Shown: positions 17,881 to 25,428 of the stretch, piece after piece
Layout of the letters: every line of letters starts with the position of its first letter
How positions within the stretch are numbered: position 1 is the stretch's first letter
Origin: Cohnella silvisoli
GTDB taxonomy: Bacteria > Bacillota > Bacilli > Paenibacillales > Paenibacillaceae
Length of the DNA: 64,000 bases
Assembly: GCF_021190915.1 (NCBI RefSeq)
Contig: NZ_JAIOAP010000007.1
Span: 124,001 to 188,000, forward strand
Direction: 5' to 3'
Position numbers and translations under genes: made by a program
The notes under the pieces: generated by a model
What the model was told of the DNA's origin: nothing
Databases searched by the model: none
What the model saw: only the letters and a program-made list of their open reading frames with translations

Positions 17881-19001
17881 GCAGTCTTTGCTGCCAAACG
17901 CAATCCTTCTTTCTCAATGTTCAGGCTGGCGTTCTTATCCCGATCGTGGCGGCTTCCGCATACCGGGCAATCCCACTCCCGCAGCGACAAGTTCTTCACT
18001 TCCGGGTTGCGATGTCCACAGCTGGAGCACAATTGGCTGGACGGGTAATCTTTCGCCACTACGCTGATCGTGCGTCCGTACCATTTTGCCTTGTATTCCA
18101 GCATCGACCGGCACATTGACCACGACACCTCGGATATCGCCTTGGCTAATCTTCCGTTTTGCAGCATGTCCGATACTTGCAAATCCTCCAGACAGATCGT
18201 TTGGTTTTCACGTATCCATCTGGTCGTGATTTGATGCAGAAAATCTTGCCGGCTATTCGCGATTTTCTCATGAATCATGGCTACTTTCCGTTTGGCGCGA
18301 TTCCAGTTGGCTCCCCCTTGCTTGCGGCGCGACAGGATCCGCTGCCAGTGCGCCAGCCGTTTCTCCCGCTTTCGCAAATGTTTGGGATTAATCTCATCTT
18401 CCCCGCGGCTGCAAACGGCAAATTTCTTCAGCCCAAAGTCGATTCCAATGGCAGTGTCCAGCTTGGGCAGTGGCGCGATGTCCATCTCGCAGACGATGGA
18501 CACGAAGTACTTGCCCGTTGCGCTCCGTCTTACGGTAGCCGATAAGATACGTCCTTCCACTTCGCGCGATTTCGCAAAACGGACCCATCCGAGTTTCGGC
18601 AGCTTCAACTCTGCGTCCCGGATCGCAATATTGTCGTTCGTCATTCTCGTGGTGTAGGATTGAACCGGATTTTTGCAGCTTTTGAAACGGGGAGCCTCGT
18701 TTTGTTTACGGAAGAAGCGGTTGAACGAATCCGCCAAGTGGCGGATGGAAGATTGAAGCGCAATACTGTCTACTTCCTTGAGCCAGTCAAAGGATTGTTT
18801 GAGCGCAGGGATACCTGTCGCACATTTGTGATAGGACAAACCTGATCCCGTCTCGTTGTACGATTCATTCCATTTGGCGAGAAAGTGATTGAACACAAAA
18901 CGGGAACACCCGAACATCTTGTGCATGAGGGTCATCTGCTCGGGTGTTGGATAGAGGCGAAAGCGAAAAGCTTTAGGGTGCAGCATAAGAGCTTTGTTCA
19001 C
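17877..19001 (-). CDS. tnpB: RNA-guided endonuclease TnpB (IS1341-type, no TnpA)
   Basis: 374-aa TnpB, ancestor-type relative of Cas12. Seen: N-terminal [11 protein letters not shown], RuvC-I Asp in [15 protein letters not shown], RuvC-II Glu in [12 protein letters not shown], a four-Cys zinc finger ([12 protein letters not shown] and [11 protein letters not shown]) and RuvC-III Asp in [10 protein letters not shown]. All catalytic residues are intact. No tnpA lies nearby, so the element moves only with help, if at all. Either GTG 19001 or ATG 18986 could start it; GGAGGTG lies 12 nt before the ATG. Confidence 0.9.
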   Translation of the reverse strand: MNKALMLHPKAFRFRLYPTPEQMTLMHKMFGCSRFVFNHFLAKWNESYNETGSGLSYHKCATGIPALKQSFDWLKEVDSIALQSSIRHLADSFNRFFRKQNEAPRFKSCKNPVQSYTTRMTNDNIAIRDAELKLPKLGWVRFAKSREVEGRILSATVRRSATGKYFVSIVCEMDIAPLPKLDTAIGIDFGLKKFAVCSRGEDEINPKHLRKREKRLAHWQRILSRRKQGGANWNRAKRKVAMIHEKIANSRQDFLHQITTRWIRENQTICLEDLQVSDMLQNGRLAKAISEVSWSMCRSMLEYKAKWYGRTISVVAKDYPSSQLCSSCGHRNPEVKNLSLREWDCPVCGSRHDRDKNASLNIEKEGLRLAAKTA

Positions 19002-19030
19002 CTCCTCCTACGTAGATGTTTCACCTCTCT

Positions 19031-19048
19031 ATTATAGCACATATGTTC
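19031..19048 (-). promoter_or_regulatory. Extended -10 promoter of tnpB with a near-LexA box
   Basis: Reverse strand TGCTATAAT (extended -10) is preceded directly by GAACATATGTGC, which differs from the LexA core GAAC-N4-GTTC at two positions. No convincing -35 box is present at normal spacing. Confidence 0.35.
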
Positions 19049-19133
19049 CCATTCAAGTGCAAATAGCAAAAGCTTAACACCGCCGATTCATCCCCCTCTT
19101 ACTTCGTAAAAGAGGGACTCTTCTCGGCTAGAT

Positions 19134-19162
19134 GATAAAACCCCTAGCATCGGCCAGGGGTT
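19134..19162 (-). terminator. Terminator of the cold-shock gene
   Basis: Reverse strand AACCCCT-GGCCGATGCT-AGGGGTT followed by TTATC; the stem is 7 bp (19139-19145 with 19156-19162). A second hairpin without a T-run, CCCTCTT/AAGAGGG, follows at 19094-19116. Confidence 0.7.
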
Positions 19163-19208
19163 AGTTGTTGGGTCGTGATATGAAGATAAGTCTTCGCGGT
19201 CGCGAGAC

Positions 19209-19406
19209 TTACAGTTTCACCACGTTGGATGCTTGAGGACCACGGTTGCCTTGCGTGATTTCGAATTCTACCGCTTGGCCTTCTTCCAAAGTTTTGAAGC
19301 CTTCGCCTTGGATAGCCGAGAAGTGAACGAATACATCGTTACCGTCCTCAATGGAGATAAAACCGTAGCCTTTTTCTGCGTTAAACCACTTAACTGTTCC
19401 TCTCAA
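19209..19406 (-). CDS. csp: Cold-shock protein (CspA/CspB family)
   Basis: 65-aa single OB-fold RNA chaperone. RNP1 KGYGFI and RNP2 VFVHFSAI are intact, and the protein starts [14 protein letters not shown] and ends [13 protein letters not shown] start at 19406 with GGAGG 8 nt upstream; no ATG fits. It has its own promoter (19452-19480) and a leader of about 45 nt. It binds single-stranded RNA/DNA in the cytoplasm and prevents RNA secondary structure. Confidence 0.95.
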   Translation of the reverse strand: MRGTVKWFNAEKGYGFISIEDGNDVFVHFSAIQGEGFKTLEEGQAVEFEITQGNRGPQASNVVKL

Positions 19407-19451
19407 ATGAAAAACCTCCTAAAATCTCGTCGTAAGTCGACGAATGAAATA

Positions 19452-19480
19452 ATTATAACCGAAATTACCCTTTTTTGCAA
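19452..19480 (-). promoter_or_regulatory. Sigma-A promoter of the cold-shock gene
   Basis: TTGCAA, 17-bp spacer, TATAAT on the reverse strand, about 45 nt before the TTG start. Confidence 0.75.
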
Positions 19481-19498
19481 GATATCCAACTTTGCCCA

Positions 19499-20320
19499 TT
19501 AAGCCGTTTTTACCAGTCGCAGTAAGGAACTTTGGACTGGCACGAAGGGCAAACCGGTCTGTAAATACTCCACTTCATCTACGTCTTGAAGCTCTCTTAA
19601 AATGTCAGAAATGAACAGACATTCCTCCCATTTTAAGGTTATCAATGGATATATTCGTAGTTCTCCACCTGGCTTAAGCACACGCAGCATCTCAGCAATG
19701 GAAGCCGCATGAAACGGCTCTCCGAAGGTATCGGCATATAGAAACAAAAAATGGCTGCACACGACCAAGCCAAAAGCATTATCATCATAAGGCAGGTTGG
19801 GAAGTGCCGCTGAACTATACTGTGTATGTGCATCCGCTCTACGGAAGTCTTCCGCAAACAAAGCTAACGAGCGTTCCCTAATGTTGCGATGACGTTCAGG
19901 TGAACCATAGAAACTCCAGTCATAGACATCAGCATTGGCAGCCAATTTAGCTGTCGAGGTGTCGATCTCAGTGAACGCAGAGGCAATAACGTCCTCAGTC
20001 AATCCCGCATAGAAAGGATCGACCGCGAACGCCGGCACTCCCAAAGCGGTTAGCTGTGCTGTGAAAGATGAAGCGCCCCCAGCTACGTCGAGCACCGGTC
20101 CCCGCTTCCAATCTGCATCCTCCAATCTAAACATGGCGCAATACTCTTCAAACGAACGACAGGTCGACGCCACTCCCATCTGTGGATACGCGGGTGGTTT
20201 GGGCGGACCGGGTGGACTGACCGGACTGGGTGGACTCGGTGGATTGGGTCGACTGAGTCGACTGGGTTGTTTGGGTGGATTGGGCGAACTGTCCAACTCG
20301 TTGTTCATCTTGTTTTCCAT
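19499..20320 (-). CDS. SAM-dependent methyltransferase with a Pro-rich repeat N-terminus
   Basis: 273 aa. Residues about 10-45 are a Pro-rich segment coded by a 9-bp tandem repeat. The rest is a class I methyltransferase: motif I VLDVAGGASSFTAQL, acidic loop AFAVDPFYAG, motif near LPYDDNAFGLVVCSHFLFLY, and MLRVLKPGGELRIYPL. Substrate unknown. ATG 20320 follows GAGGAG by 8 nt. The catalytic core looks intact. The Pro-rich tail has no obvious counterpart in the family and may be a lineage-specific addition. Confidence 0.8.
   Translation of the reverse strand: MENKMNNELDSSPNPPKQPSRLSRPNPPSPPSPVSPPGPPKPPAYPQMGVASTCRSFEEYCAMFRLEDADWKRGPVLDVAGGASSFTAQLTALGVPAFAVDPFYAGLTEDVIASAFTEIDTSTAKLAANADVYDWSFYGSPERHRNIRERSLALFAEDFRRADAHTQYSSAALPNLPYDDNAFGLVVCSHFLFLYADTFGEPFHAASIAEMLRVLKPGGELRIYPLITLKWEECLFISDILRELQDVDEVEYLQTGLPFVPVQSSLLRLVKTA
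20193..20291. repeat. 9-bp tandem repeat, 11 units, inside the methyltransferase gene
   Basis: Eleven imperfect units of GGTGGACTG-like sequence fill exactly 99 bp. Because the unit is 9 bp, copy-number change keeps the frame, adding or removing Pro-containing tripeptides. Confidence 0.85.
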
Positions 20321-20521
20321 ACTCTCTACTCCTCTCGGCTCATCCGTCTCATCTCAACTCTGCTCGTCTGTGTTTAATCAACCGCATGTGCGGATTTACA
20401 GTAGATTCCCATACCGGAGCATGGCTGTCAACCTCTATTTTCCGCCTCCTACGTTGATTTCTCCGTTCATCTCTTCTATGATGAGAAAAACGGCAGCTAA
20501 TGCCAAGATCAGGAGACTCCC

Positions 20522-20755
20522 ATGTTTACCAAACATACCGTCTATAAGCACGACAACTACAATATGCTGACTGTAGAAGTACAAGGAAAAACGCTAGTCG
20601 TCCGGGAAATATCGGATCAGTGGGGCGAGATCTGCCATAAATTCGTCAGCCGTCCCGAGATGATGAATTGGGCCGAGAACAGATTCCTGCCCGAGGACTT
20701 TCCCAATGGCGAAGAAGATCTCCGCCTCACAATGGAAAAGCTCAAAAGTATTTAA
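20522..20755 (+). CDS. Small hypothetical protein
   Basis: 77 aa, not recognised. It starts MFTKHTVYKHDNYNMLTVEV, has alternating beta-like stretches (GKTLVVREI) and ends in an acidic helix (EDLRLTMEKLKSI). GGAGACTCCC directly precedes the ATG. It is 30 bp upstream of a small membrane-protein gene on the same strand. The composition looks like genuine coding sequence. No membrane segment or motif suggests a function. Confidence 0.6.
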   Translation: MFTKHTVYKHDNYNMLTVEVQGKTLVVREISDQWGEICHKFVSRPEMMNWAENRFLPEDFPNGEEDLRLTMEKLKSI

Positions 20756-20785
20756 ATCCATTTGAGTGAAGGAGGTTTCCGTTTA

Positions 20786-20965
20786 ATGGATACCGAAGCG
20801 ACTCTTATTTTCGTTATTGCGTCTTTTGGCTTGGCGGTTGTCCTGATCCTGTCCAGGGAACGGATACCCGAGACCATGCGCCGATCGATGGCGATATTGT
20901 CCATTCTTTTGGTGTTATTCGCTTTTTTCCTAATTGTCTACAGCTTCTTTCGCGTAGGCACCTAA
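20786..20965 (+). CDS. Small two-helix membrane protein
   Basis: 59 aa with two hydrophobic segments (LIFVIASFGLAVVLIL and SILLVLFAFFLIVYSFF) joined by a basic loop (SRERIPETMRRS). GAAGGAGG lies about 9 nt before ATG 20786; the earlier in-frame codon lacks such a site. Function unknown. Confidence 0.65.
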   Translation: MDTEATLIFVIASFGLAVVLILSRERIPETMRRSMAILSILLVLFAFFLIVYSFFRVGT

Positions 20966-20978
20966 AGGTAAGGACATA

Positions 20979-21179
20979 CTAATCCGGTAACACATTCCGT
21001 TCCCGGAGGCGTCCCATGAAGCCGTATGCCTTATCGATCGCCGCCGCTATGGCCGCGTTGTCTTTCGTATGCACGACCACACTTAAGCCTTCCGGCGCTT
21101 CTCCCGCAGTACCGAGCAGTTCAAGCGCGGGTGCAACATTATCCGATGATACTTTAATTAGGAGGTTGTCATTGCCCAT
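20979..21179 (-). CDS. Small hypothetical protein, start overlaps divergent pepF
   Basis: 66 aa. GNDNLLIKVSSDNVAPALELL followed by a compact alpha/beta-looking sequence (GLSVVVHTKDNAAIAAAIDKAYGF). Codon choice and amino-acid content look like a real protein, unlike the Ala/Ser/Thr-rich frame on the other strand. Its ATG at 21179 overlaps the pepF ATG at 21178 head to head, so promoter or ribosome-site elements of each lie in the other's coding DNA. No strong ribosome site is visible. Not recognised. Confidence 0.5.
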   Translation of the reverse strand: MGNDNLLIKVSSDNVAPALELLGTAGEAPEGLSVVVHTKDNAAIAAAIDKAYGFMGRLRERNVLPD

Positions 21180-22974
21180 GAAACAAGTAACCAAAAGATC
21201 CGAAACCCCTCAGGAGCACCGTTGGAAGCTGGAAGACCTGTACCCGAATCAAGCTGCTTGGGATGCCGAATTCAAGCGCGTCAAAAGACAAATCGGCGAA
21301 ATTACGAGTTATCAAGGGAAACTCAAGGATGCCGCTTCCATCGCTAATTGCTTTGCCTTGGAGGATGATATCTCTCTATTGACTGAACGTCTCTACGTGT
21401 ATGCCAATATGCGCCATCACGAAGATACGGCCGAACCGTCCTATCAGGCGCTTTCCGATAAATCCAAAAAGATAAGCGTTGAAGTAGGCGAAGCGACTTC
21501 CTTCATCACGCCAGAAATTCTAAGTTTGTCCGAGGAGCAATTGACTGGACTAATCGCCAATCCCGCTCTTGCGAAATATAAACGGACGTTGGAAGAGATG
21601 CTTCGCCAGAAGCCGCATATTTTGTCCAAAAACGAAGAATCCCTGCTGGCTCAAGCCGGCAACATTTCTCAAGCACCGGGTACGATCTTCGGAATGATGA
21701 ACAATGCCGACCTCAAGTTTCCGAAGATTAAGAACGAGCAAGGCGAAGAAGTGGAGTTGACGCACGGCCGTTACATTCAGTTCTTGGAAAGCAAAAACCA
21801 AGAAGTACGACGCGAAGCTTTCAAGGCGATGTACGACACTTACGGCAAATGGCGCAATACGCTAGCGTCTACATTAAATGCTAACGTAACCAAGAATCTA
21901 TTTTACGCGAAAGCGCGCCACTATCCGTCCGCCTTGGAAATGTCGCTATTCGGAGACAACATTCCGCAATCGGTTTACGACAATTTGATCTCTACTATTC
22001 ATGAATATTTGCCTCTTATGCACCGGTATATGGATTTGCGCAAAAAGCTGCTGAAGCTAGACGAGTTACATATGTACGACCTATTCGCTCCGCTTGTCGA
22101 TGAGTTCGATATGGAAATCACATACGACCAAGCGAAAGCCAAAGTGTACGAAAGCCTTGCCCCGCTCGGCGAAGATTACCGGAAGGCGCTCCAAGAAGGA
22201 TTCGACGGCGGCTGGATCGACATTTACGAAAACGAAGGCAAGCGCAGCGGAGCCTACAGCTGGGGTGCTTTCGGAACACATCCTTACGTGCTCCTCAATC
22301 ATAACGACAACTTGAACAGTATGTTCACGTTGACGCACGAGATGGGCCATGCGCTGCATTCCTTCTATTCGGACAGCAACAACGATTACCGGGATGCGCA
22401 ATATACGATTTTCCTCGCGGAAGTCGCTTCTACTCTCAACGAAGCGCTGCTCATGAACAACTTGCTCGAGAAATCGACGGATGCCAAGGAAAAAATGTAC
22501 CTGCTCACTTATTACGCCGATCAATTCCGGACAACGGTATTCCGTCAGACGATGTTCGCGGAATTCGAGAAAATCATCCATGAGAAAGCGGAAAACGGCG
22601 AAGCGCTAACTCCGCAAGAGCTGAGCTCGATCTATTATGACCTTAACGTTAACTATTACGGCAAGGGCATGGTCATTGACAAGGATATCGAGATGGAATG
22701 GGCGCGGATCCCGCATTTCTATAACAGCTTCTACGTATATAAATACGCGACTGGATTTTCCGCGGCGACTAGCTTCGCCAAGCAGATTCTTGACGAAGGC
22801 AAGCCCGCCGTCGATCGTTATCTCGGTTTCCTGAAAAGCGGCGGCAAAGACTATTCCATCAACATCCTGAAGGAAGCCGGAGTGGATATGTCTACTCCCG
22901 AGCCTATCCGGCAAGCGATGAGCGTGTTCGAAGGGCTTATCGAACAAATGGAGAAGCTGACGAGCGGAAAATAA
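21178..22974 (+). CDS. pepF: Oligoendopeptidase F (M3B metallopeptidase)
   Basis: 598-aa cytoplasmic zinc peptidase that degrades oligopeptides. HEMGHALHSFYS (about residue 387) is the HExxH site, and the third zinc-ligand region is AEVASTLNEALL. N-terminus RWKLEDLYPNQAAWDAEF is typical of PepF. I chose ATG 21178 (GGAGG 12 nt upstream; a TTG two codons earlier is 6 nt from it) because the longer open frame back to 21016 has a non-family, low-complexity N-terminus and covers a reverse-strand gene. Confidence 0.94.
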   Translation: MKQVTKRSETPQEHRWKLEDLYPNQAAWDAEFKRVKRQIGEITSYQGKLKDAASIANCFALEDDISLLTERLYVYANMRHHEDTAEPSYQALSDKSKKISVEVGEATSFITPEILSLSEEQLTGLIANPALAKYKRTLEEMLRQKPHILSKNEESLLAQAGNISQAPGTIFGMMNNADLKFPKIKNEQGEEVELTHGRYIQFLESKNQEVRREAFKAMYDTYGKWRNTLASTLNANVTKNLFYAKARHYPSALEMSLFGDNIPQSVYDNLISTIHEYLPLMHRYMDLRKKLLKLDELHMYDLFAPLVDEFDMEITYDQAKAKVYESLAPLGEDYRKALQEGFDGGWIDIYENEGKRSGAYSWGAFGTHPYVLLNHNDNLNSMFTLTHEMGHALHSFYSDSNNDYRDAQYTIFLAEVASTLNEALLMNNLLEKSTDAKEKMYLLTYYADQFRTTVFRQTMFAEFEKIIHEKAENGEALTPQELSSIYYDLNVNYYGKGMVIDKDIEMEWARIPHFYNSFYVYKYATGFSAATSFAKQILDEGKPAVDRYLGFLKSGGKDYSINILKEAGVDMSTPEPIRQAMSVFEGLIEQMEKLTSGK

Positions 22975-23018
22975 TCCGAGCCGATGAAGCCCGGAGCATG
23001 GATAAGGAGAAATGGGAC

Positions 23019-23552
23019 ATGGACGACTTGGAGAAATCGATGTATCCGATCGGTAAATTTGAATACGATGGAAACGTGAGCCCCGAACAAAGACAACAGC
23101 GGATCGATGAGCTTGCACAAACTGCCGCAAGGCTTCGAAACGCTGTTGAAGGGTTATCCGACACGCAATTGGATACACCATACCGCCCAGGCGGCTGGAC
23201 GGTGCGGCAAGTCGTTCACCATGTGGCGGACGCCTCTATGAACGGCTTCATCCGAGCGAAGCTGGCGCTGACGGAGCAGCAGCCGCTCGTCAAAACTTTC
23301 GAAGAAAACGATTGGGTTGAGCTAGCCGATACAAAACAGCTTCCGGTTGAACCTTCTCTAAAAATGCTTGAAGGCATACACGAACGAATGGACGCACTAT
23401 TGCGCTCCCTTCCGCCGGAGTCATTTTCAATCGCATTTAGGCATCCCGATAGCGGCCTTAATCCGCTAGACAGACTCCTAGCCTACTTCGCATGGCATGG
23501 CAAGCAACACGCGGCTCATATCACGTCCTTACGGCAGCGTGAAGGCTGGTAG
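23019..23552 (+). CDS. DinB/YfiT-like putative metal-dependent hydrolase (bacillithiol S-transferase fold)
   Basis: 177-aa four-helix-bundle protein. It matches YfiT: YPIGKFEYDG near the start, TPYRPGGWTVRQVVHHVADA, and a C-terminal AWHGKQHAAHI. The three histidines (in VHHVADA and GKQHAAH) form the metal site of the DinB superfamily, some of whose members transfer bacillithiol to toxic substrates. ATG 23019 has AAGGAG 9 nt upstream. Confidence 0.85.
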   Translation: MDDLEKSMYPIGKFEYDGNVSPEQRQQRIDELAQTAARLRNAVEGLSDTQLDTPYRPGGWTVRQVVHHVADASMNGFIRAKLALTEQQPLVKTFEENDWVELADTKQLPVEPSLKMLEGIHERMDALLRSLPPESFSIAFRHPDSGLNPLDRLLAYFAWHGKQHAAHITSLRQREGW

Positions 23553-23863
23553 ACATTTTTCTTTTTGGTATAAGGAAATCACGGCATTGATGGGTTTGAA
23601 CACTTTTTCTTTGAGATTTCCTTGCCCGTTGTGGATCTCATCAATAGCGATGTAATAAGGTCGTGTTGATCTTGGCTCGTGTTACCCACTGAAACCCCAA
23701 TTAAAAATTTTTGTGGTGTTTTGGGAATGTCAAGCTTTATTTGGGATTTGAAGATCCCTTATAGGATCAATTTGCAATAATTCACTGCAAGTGGGTAAGT
23801 CCTGGCAAGACTGAGCTGATGAAAACATCGACTATCGCGGCGTTCTAATGTAGAACGGAGAAG
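23553..23863. other. Gene-free stretch before the pseudogene scar
   Basis: About 310 bp with no gene I can support. A reverse-strand fragment near 23590-23690 reads RPYYIAIDEIHNGQG and further residues without a start or flanking frame. It may be a relic of an unknown gene. The composition is AT-rich. Confidence 0.4.
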
Positions 23864-24052
23864 ATTGGAAAAGATTTCAAGGCAAAATCCCTTTCAACCT
23901 GGCAACTTTTTTGCATGATGTACCTTTTTCAATTGGGATCAACCGTTGTTTTCGGCTTTGCCGGAGGAGCCAAGCAAGACGCATGGTTAGCTACAGGTCT
24001 GGCTACTCACTGCGGTTGCGGTCTGATCTGGATGTACACGAAAATTTATTAG
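23864..24052 (+). pseudogene. N-terminal fragment of a spore-germination permease (GerB/GerKB-type)
   Basis: Frame from 23864 reads GKDFKAKSLSTWQLFCMM then YLFQLGSTVVFGFAGGAKQ, DAWLATGLATH and LIWMYTKIY, ending in TAG at 24050. This is the first TM1-TM2 region of a GerAB-family permease, which normally has ten segments and about 360 aa. The start position holds ATT after a good AACGGAGAAG ribosome site, so the ATG seems lost. The sequence stops where an oppositely oriented MFS fragment begins. Confidence 0.7.
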
Positions 24053-24325
24053 AAAGCTGCCCGCAAGAAAGATCAGGAAGGAACGGTTTCTGCGCATCCC
24101 TTCCGCGAACGAAAATTGCACCGAGTAAGAATGTTCAAGAGCCGGCAGTAACAGAACAACGGCAATGGCTGCTGAATTAAGCAATAGAAATGGAAACCAT
24201 AAATACGTCAATTGGAATTGGGACCAGTATACGCCTCCGGCATATCCGCCCAGCGCGGTACGCAAGCTGCCATGACTGCGAATCGTACCATATGATGTCC
24301 GGGCTTCCCGCGCCGCAGCGTTCAT
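24050..24325 (-). pseudogene. Internal fragment of an MFS transporter
   Basis: Reverse frame from ATG 24325 reads YGTIRSHGSLRTALGGYAGG followed by two hydrophobic segments (FPFLLLNSAAIAVVLLLPAL and FLIFLAGSFLI). This resembles the middle of a sugar or PPP-family MFS protein; the first roughly 100 residues and the second half are missing. The frame continues to 23987, but after 24050 it runs antisense to the permease fragment. It overlaps the ROK kinase stop by ATGA, so it may still be translated as a short peptide. Confidence 0.6.
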
Positions 24326-25341
24326 CGGGAATGGCTCCCCCTACTATCTAAATCCGAAGACATCTTTGCCCTAACCGCTGCGATGGCGCCGAATGCGCCT
24401 GCTTCGTTACCCAGCTCCGCCTGCTCGATATGAAGCGGTAGCGGAGTTAGCTTGGATGCCCTTCTGCGCACTTCATTCACATAAAAGGAACTGGAACCGG
24501 CTACTCCTCCGCCTAGAACGACCAATTGCGGATTCAGCAGCGATACGGCGTTCGCAATGCCCATGGCCATATGGTTCAAGGGGCTTTCCATAATCCAGAG
24601 CGCGGATTGGTCTCCTTCCGAAGCGGCTTTCAGAACGTGCAGGGGTTCGATTCGGTCCACTCGCCCTCCGGCCATATCCATTATCGAAGATACGCGTTCC
24701 CCGAAACAGAAATACTTTCGGGCAAAAACCCCAATACTCGTGCCAGATGTCACGTTCTCAAATGGTCCGAACTCTTCTCCCGCCTTCCGCGATATATGGG
24801 ATGGGTAGCTCGCTTCTAAAACCCAATTGCCTATTTCTCCTGAAGCTCCGTCCGCGCCTTCGTACAAATCGCCGTTCATAATCAAGGCGCTCCCGATTCC
24901 GGTGCCTATCGTTATCATCAGAACGTGCCGCTTGCCTTGAGCCGCTCCCTTCCAATGCTCGCCTCTTGCAGCCATATTCACGTCGTTGTCCAGATAGACG
25001 GGGCCGTCGTAATACTTTCTGATTATCGGCCTGATATCCGTGGCTGGCCAGGAGAATGCTGGCGCATTCGTTAAAATTCCCGTTTCGTTCAATATGACTC
25101 CCGGGAATCCCATTCCTATGCCGGACAACTCTTCTGTCTGTAGGCCTTCCTTGGACAACATTCCATGCATTTCGGTGAACAGCCAGCCGAAGAAAACGTC
25201 GGGATCCGTCCCTTTTAGGGTTGGGAATTTCTTCTTTAGAACCGGGGTTCCTTGGGAATCGGCGATACATACGAACGTCTTCGTTCCCCCCACGTCAATT
25301 CCTGCTGTAAAATTGCTTTGATTAACAGCCACCTTCATCAT
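24322..25341 (-). CDS. ROK family sugar kinase (glucokinase-like)
   Basis: 339 aa. Phosphate-1 motif TAGIDVGGTKTFVCIAD, GMGFPGV, DNDVNMAARGEHWKGAA, TIGTGIGSALIMNGDLYEG and LLNPQLVVLGGGVAG are all present, so the ATP and sugar sites look intact. The usual ROK zinc motif CxCGxxGCxE is absent, and the GEIGH histidine is replaced (GEIGNW). It probably phosphorylates glucose or a related sugar released by nearby glycosidases. ATG 25341 abuts GGAGGG; a GTG three codons later is better spaced. Confidence 0.85.
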   Translation of the reverse strand: MMKVAVNQSNFTAGIDVGGTKTFVCIADSQGTPVLKKKFPTLKGTDPDVFFGWLFTEMHGMLSKEGLQTEELSGIGMGFPGVILNETGILTNAPAFSWPATDIRPIIRKYYDGPVYLDNDVNMAARGEHWKGAAQGKRHVLMITIGTGIGSALIMNGDLYEGADGASGEIGNWVLEASYPSHISRKAGEEFGPFENVTSGTSIGVFARKYFCFGERVSSIMDMAGGRVDRIEPLHVLKAASEGDQSALWIMESPLNHMAMGIANAVSLLNPQLVVLGGGVAGSSSFYVNEVRRRASKLTPLPLHIEQAELGNEAGAFGAIAAVRAKMSSDLDSRGSHSR

Positions 25342-25378
25342 CCCTCCGCATGTTGCATCATAAGCGCTGCTAATGTGG

Positions 25379-25420
25379 AAACAACCTATTGGAAGTATAA
25401 TACATCCAACAGGTTGTTTT
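25379..25420 (-). terminator. Terminator-like hairpin after the GH9 cellulase
   Basis: AAACAACCT...AGGTTGTTT with inner TTGGA/TCCAA gives a stem of about 14 bp with one mismatch. It ends in TTT on the reverse strand. It lies between the GH9 stop and the ROK kinase gene. Confidence 0.6.
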
Positions 25421-25428
25421 AACAGGTA

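Noticed and set aside
20061-20570. Forward-strand Gly-rich frame (GGLGGLGRLSRL...)
   Set aside because: It is the complement of the Pro-coding 9-bp repeat in the methyltransferase gene and lacks a start signal.
21016-21177. N-terminal extension of pepF
   Set aside because: Low-complexity Ala/Ser/Thr sequence without family similarity and without a ribosome site; it is antisense to a better-looking 66-aa frame.
23590-23700. Reverse-strand peptide with YYIAIDEIHNGQG as a possible gene
   Set aside because: Too short, no start or ribosome site, and frames break on both sides; at most a relic.
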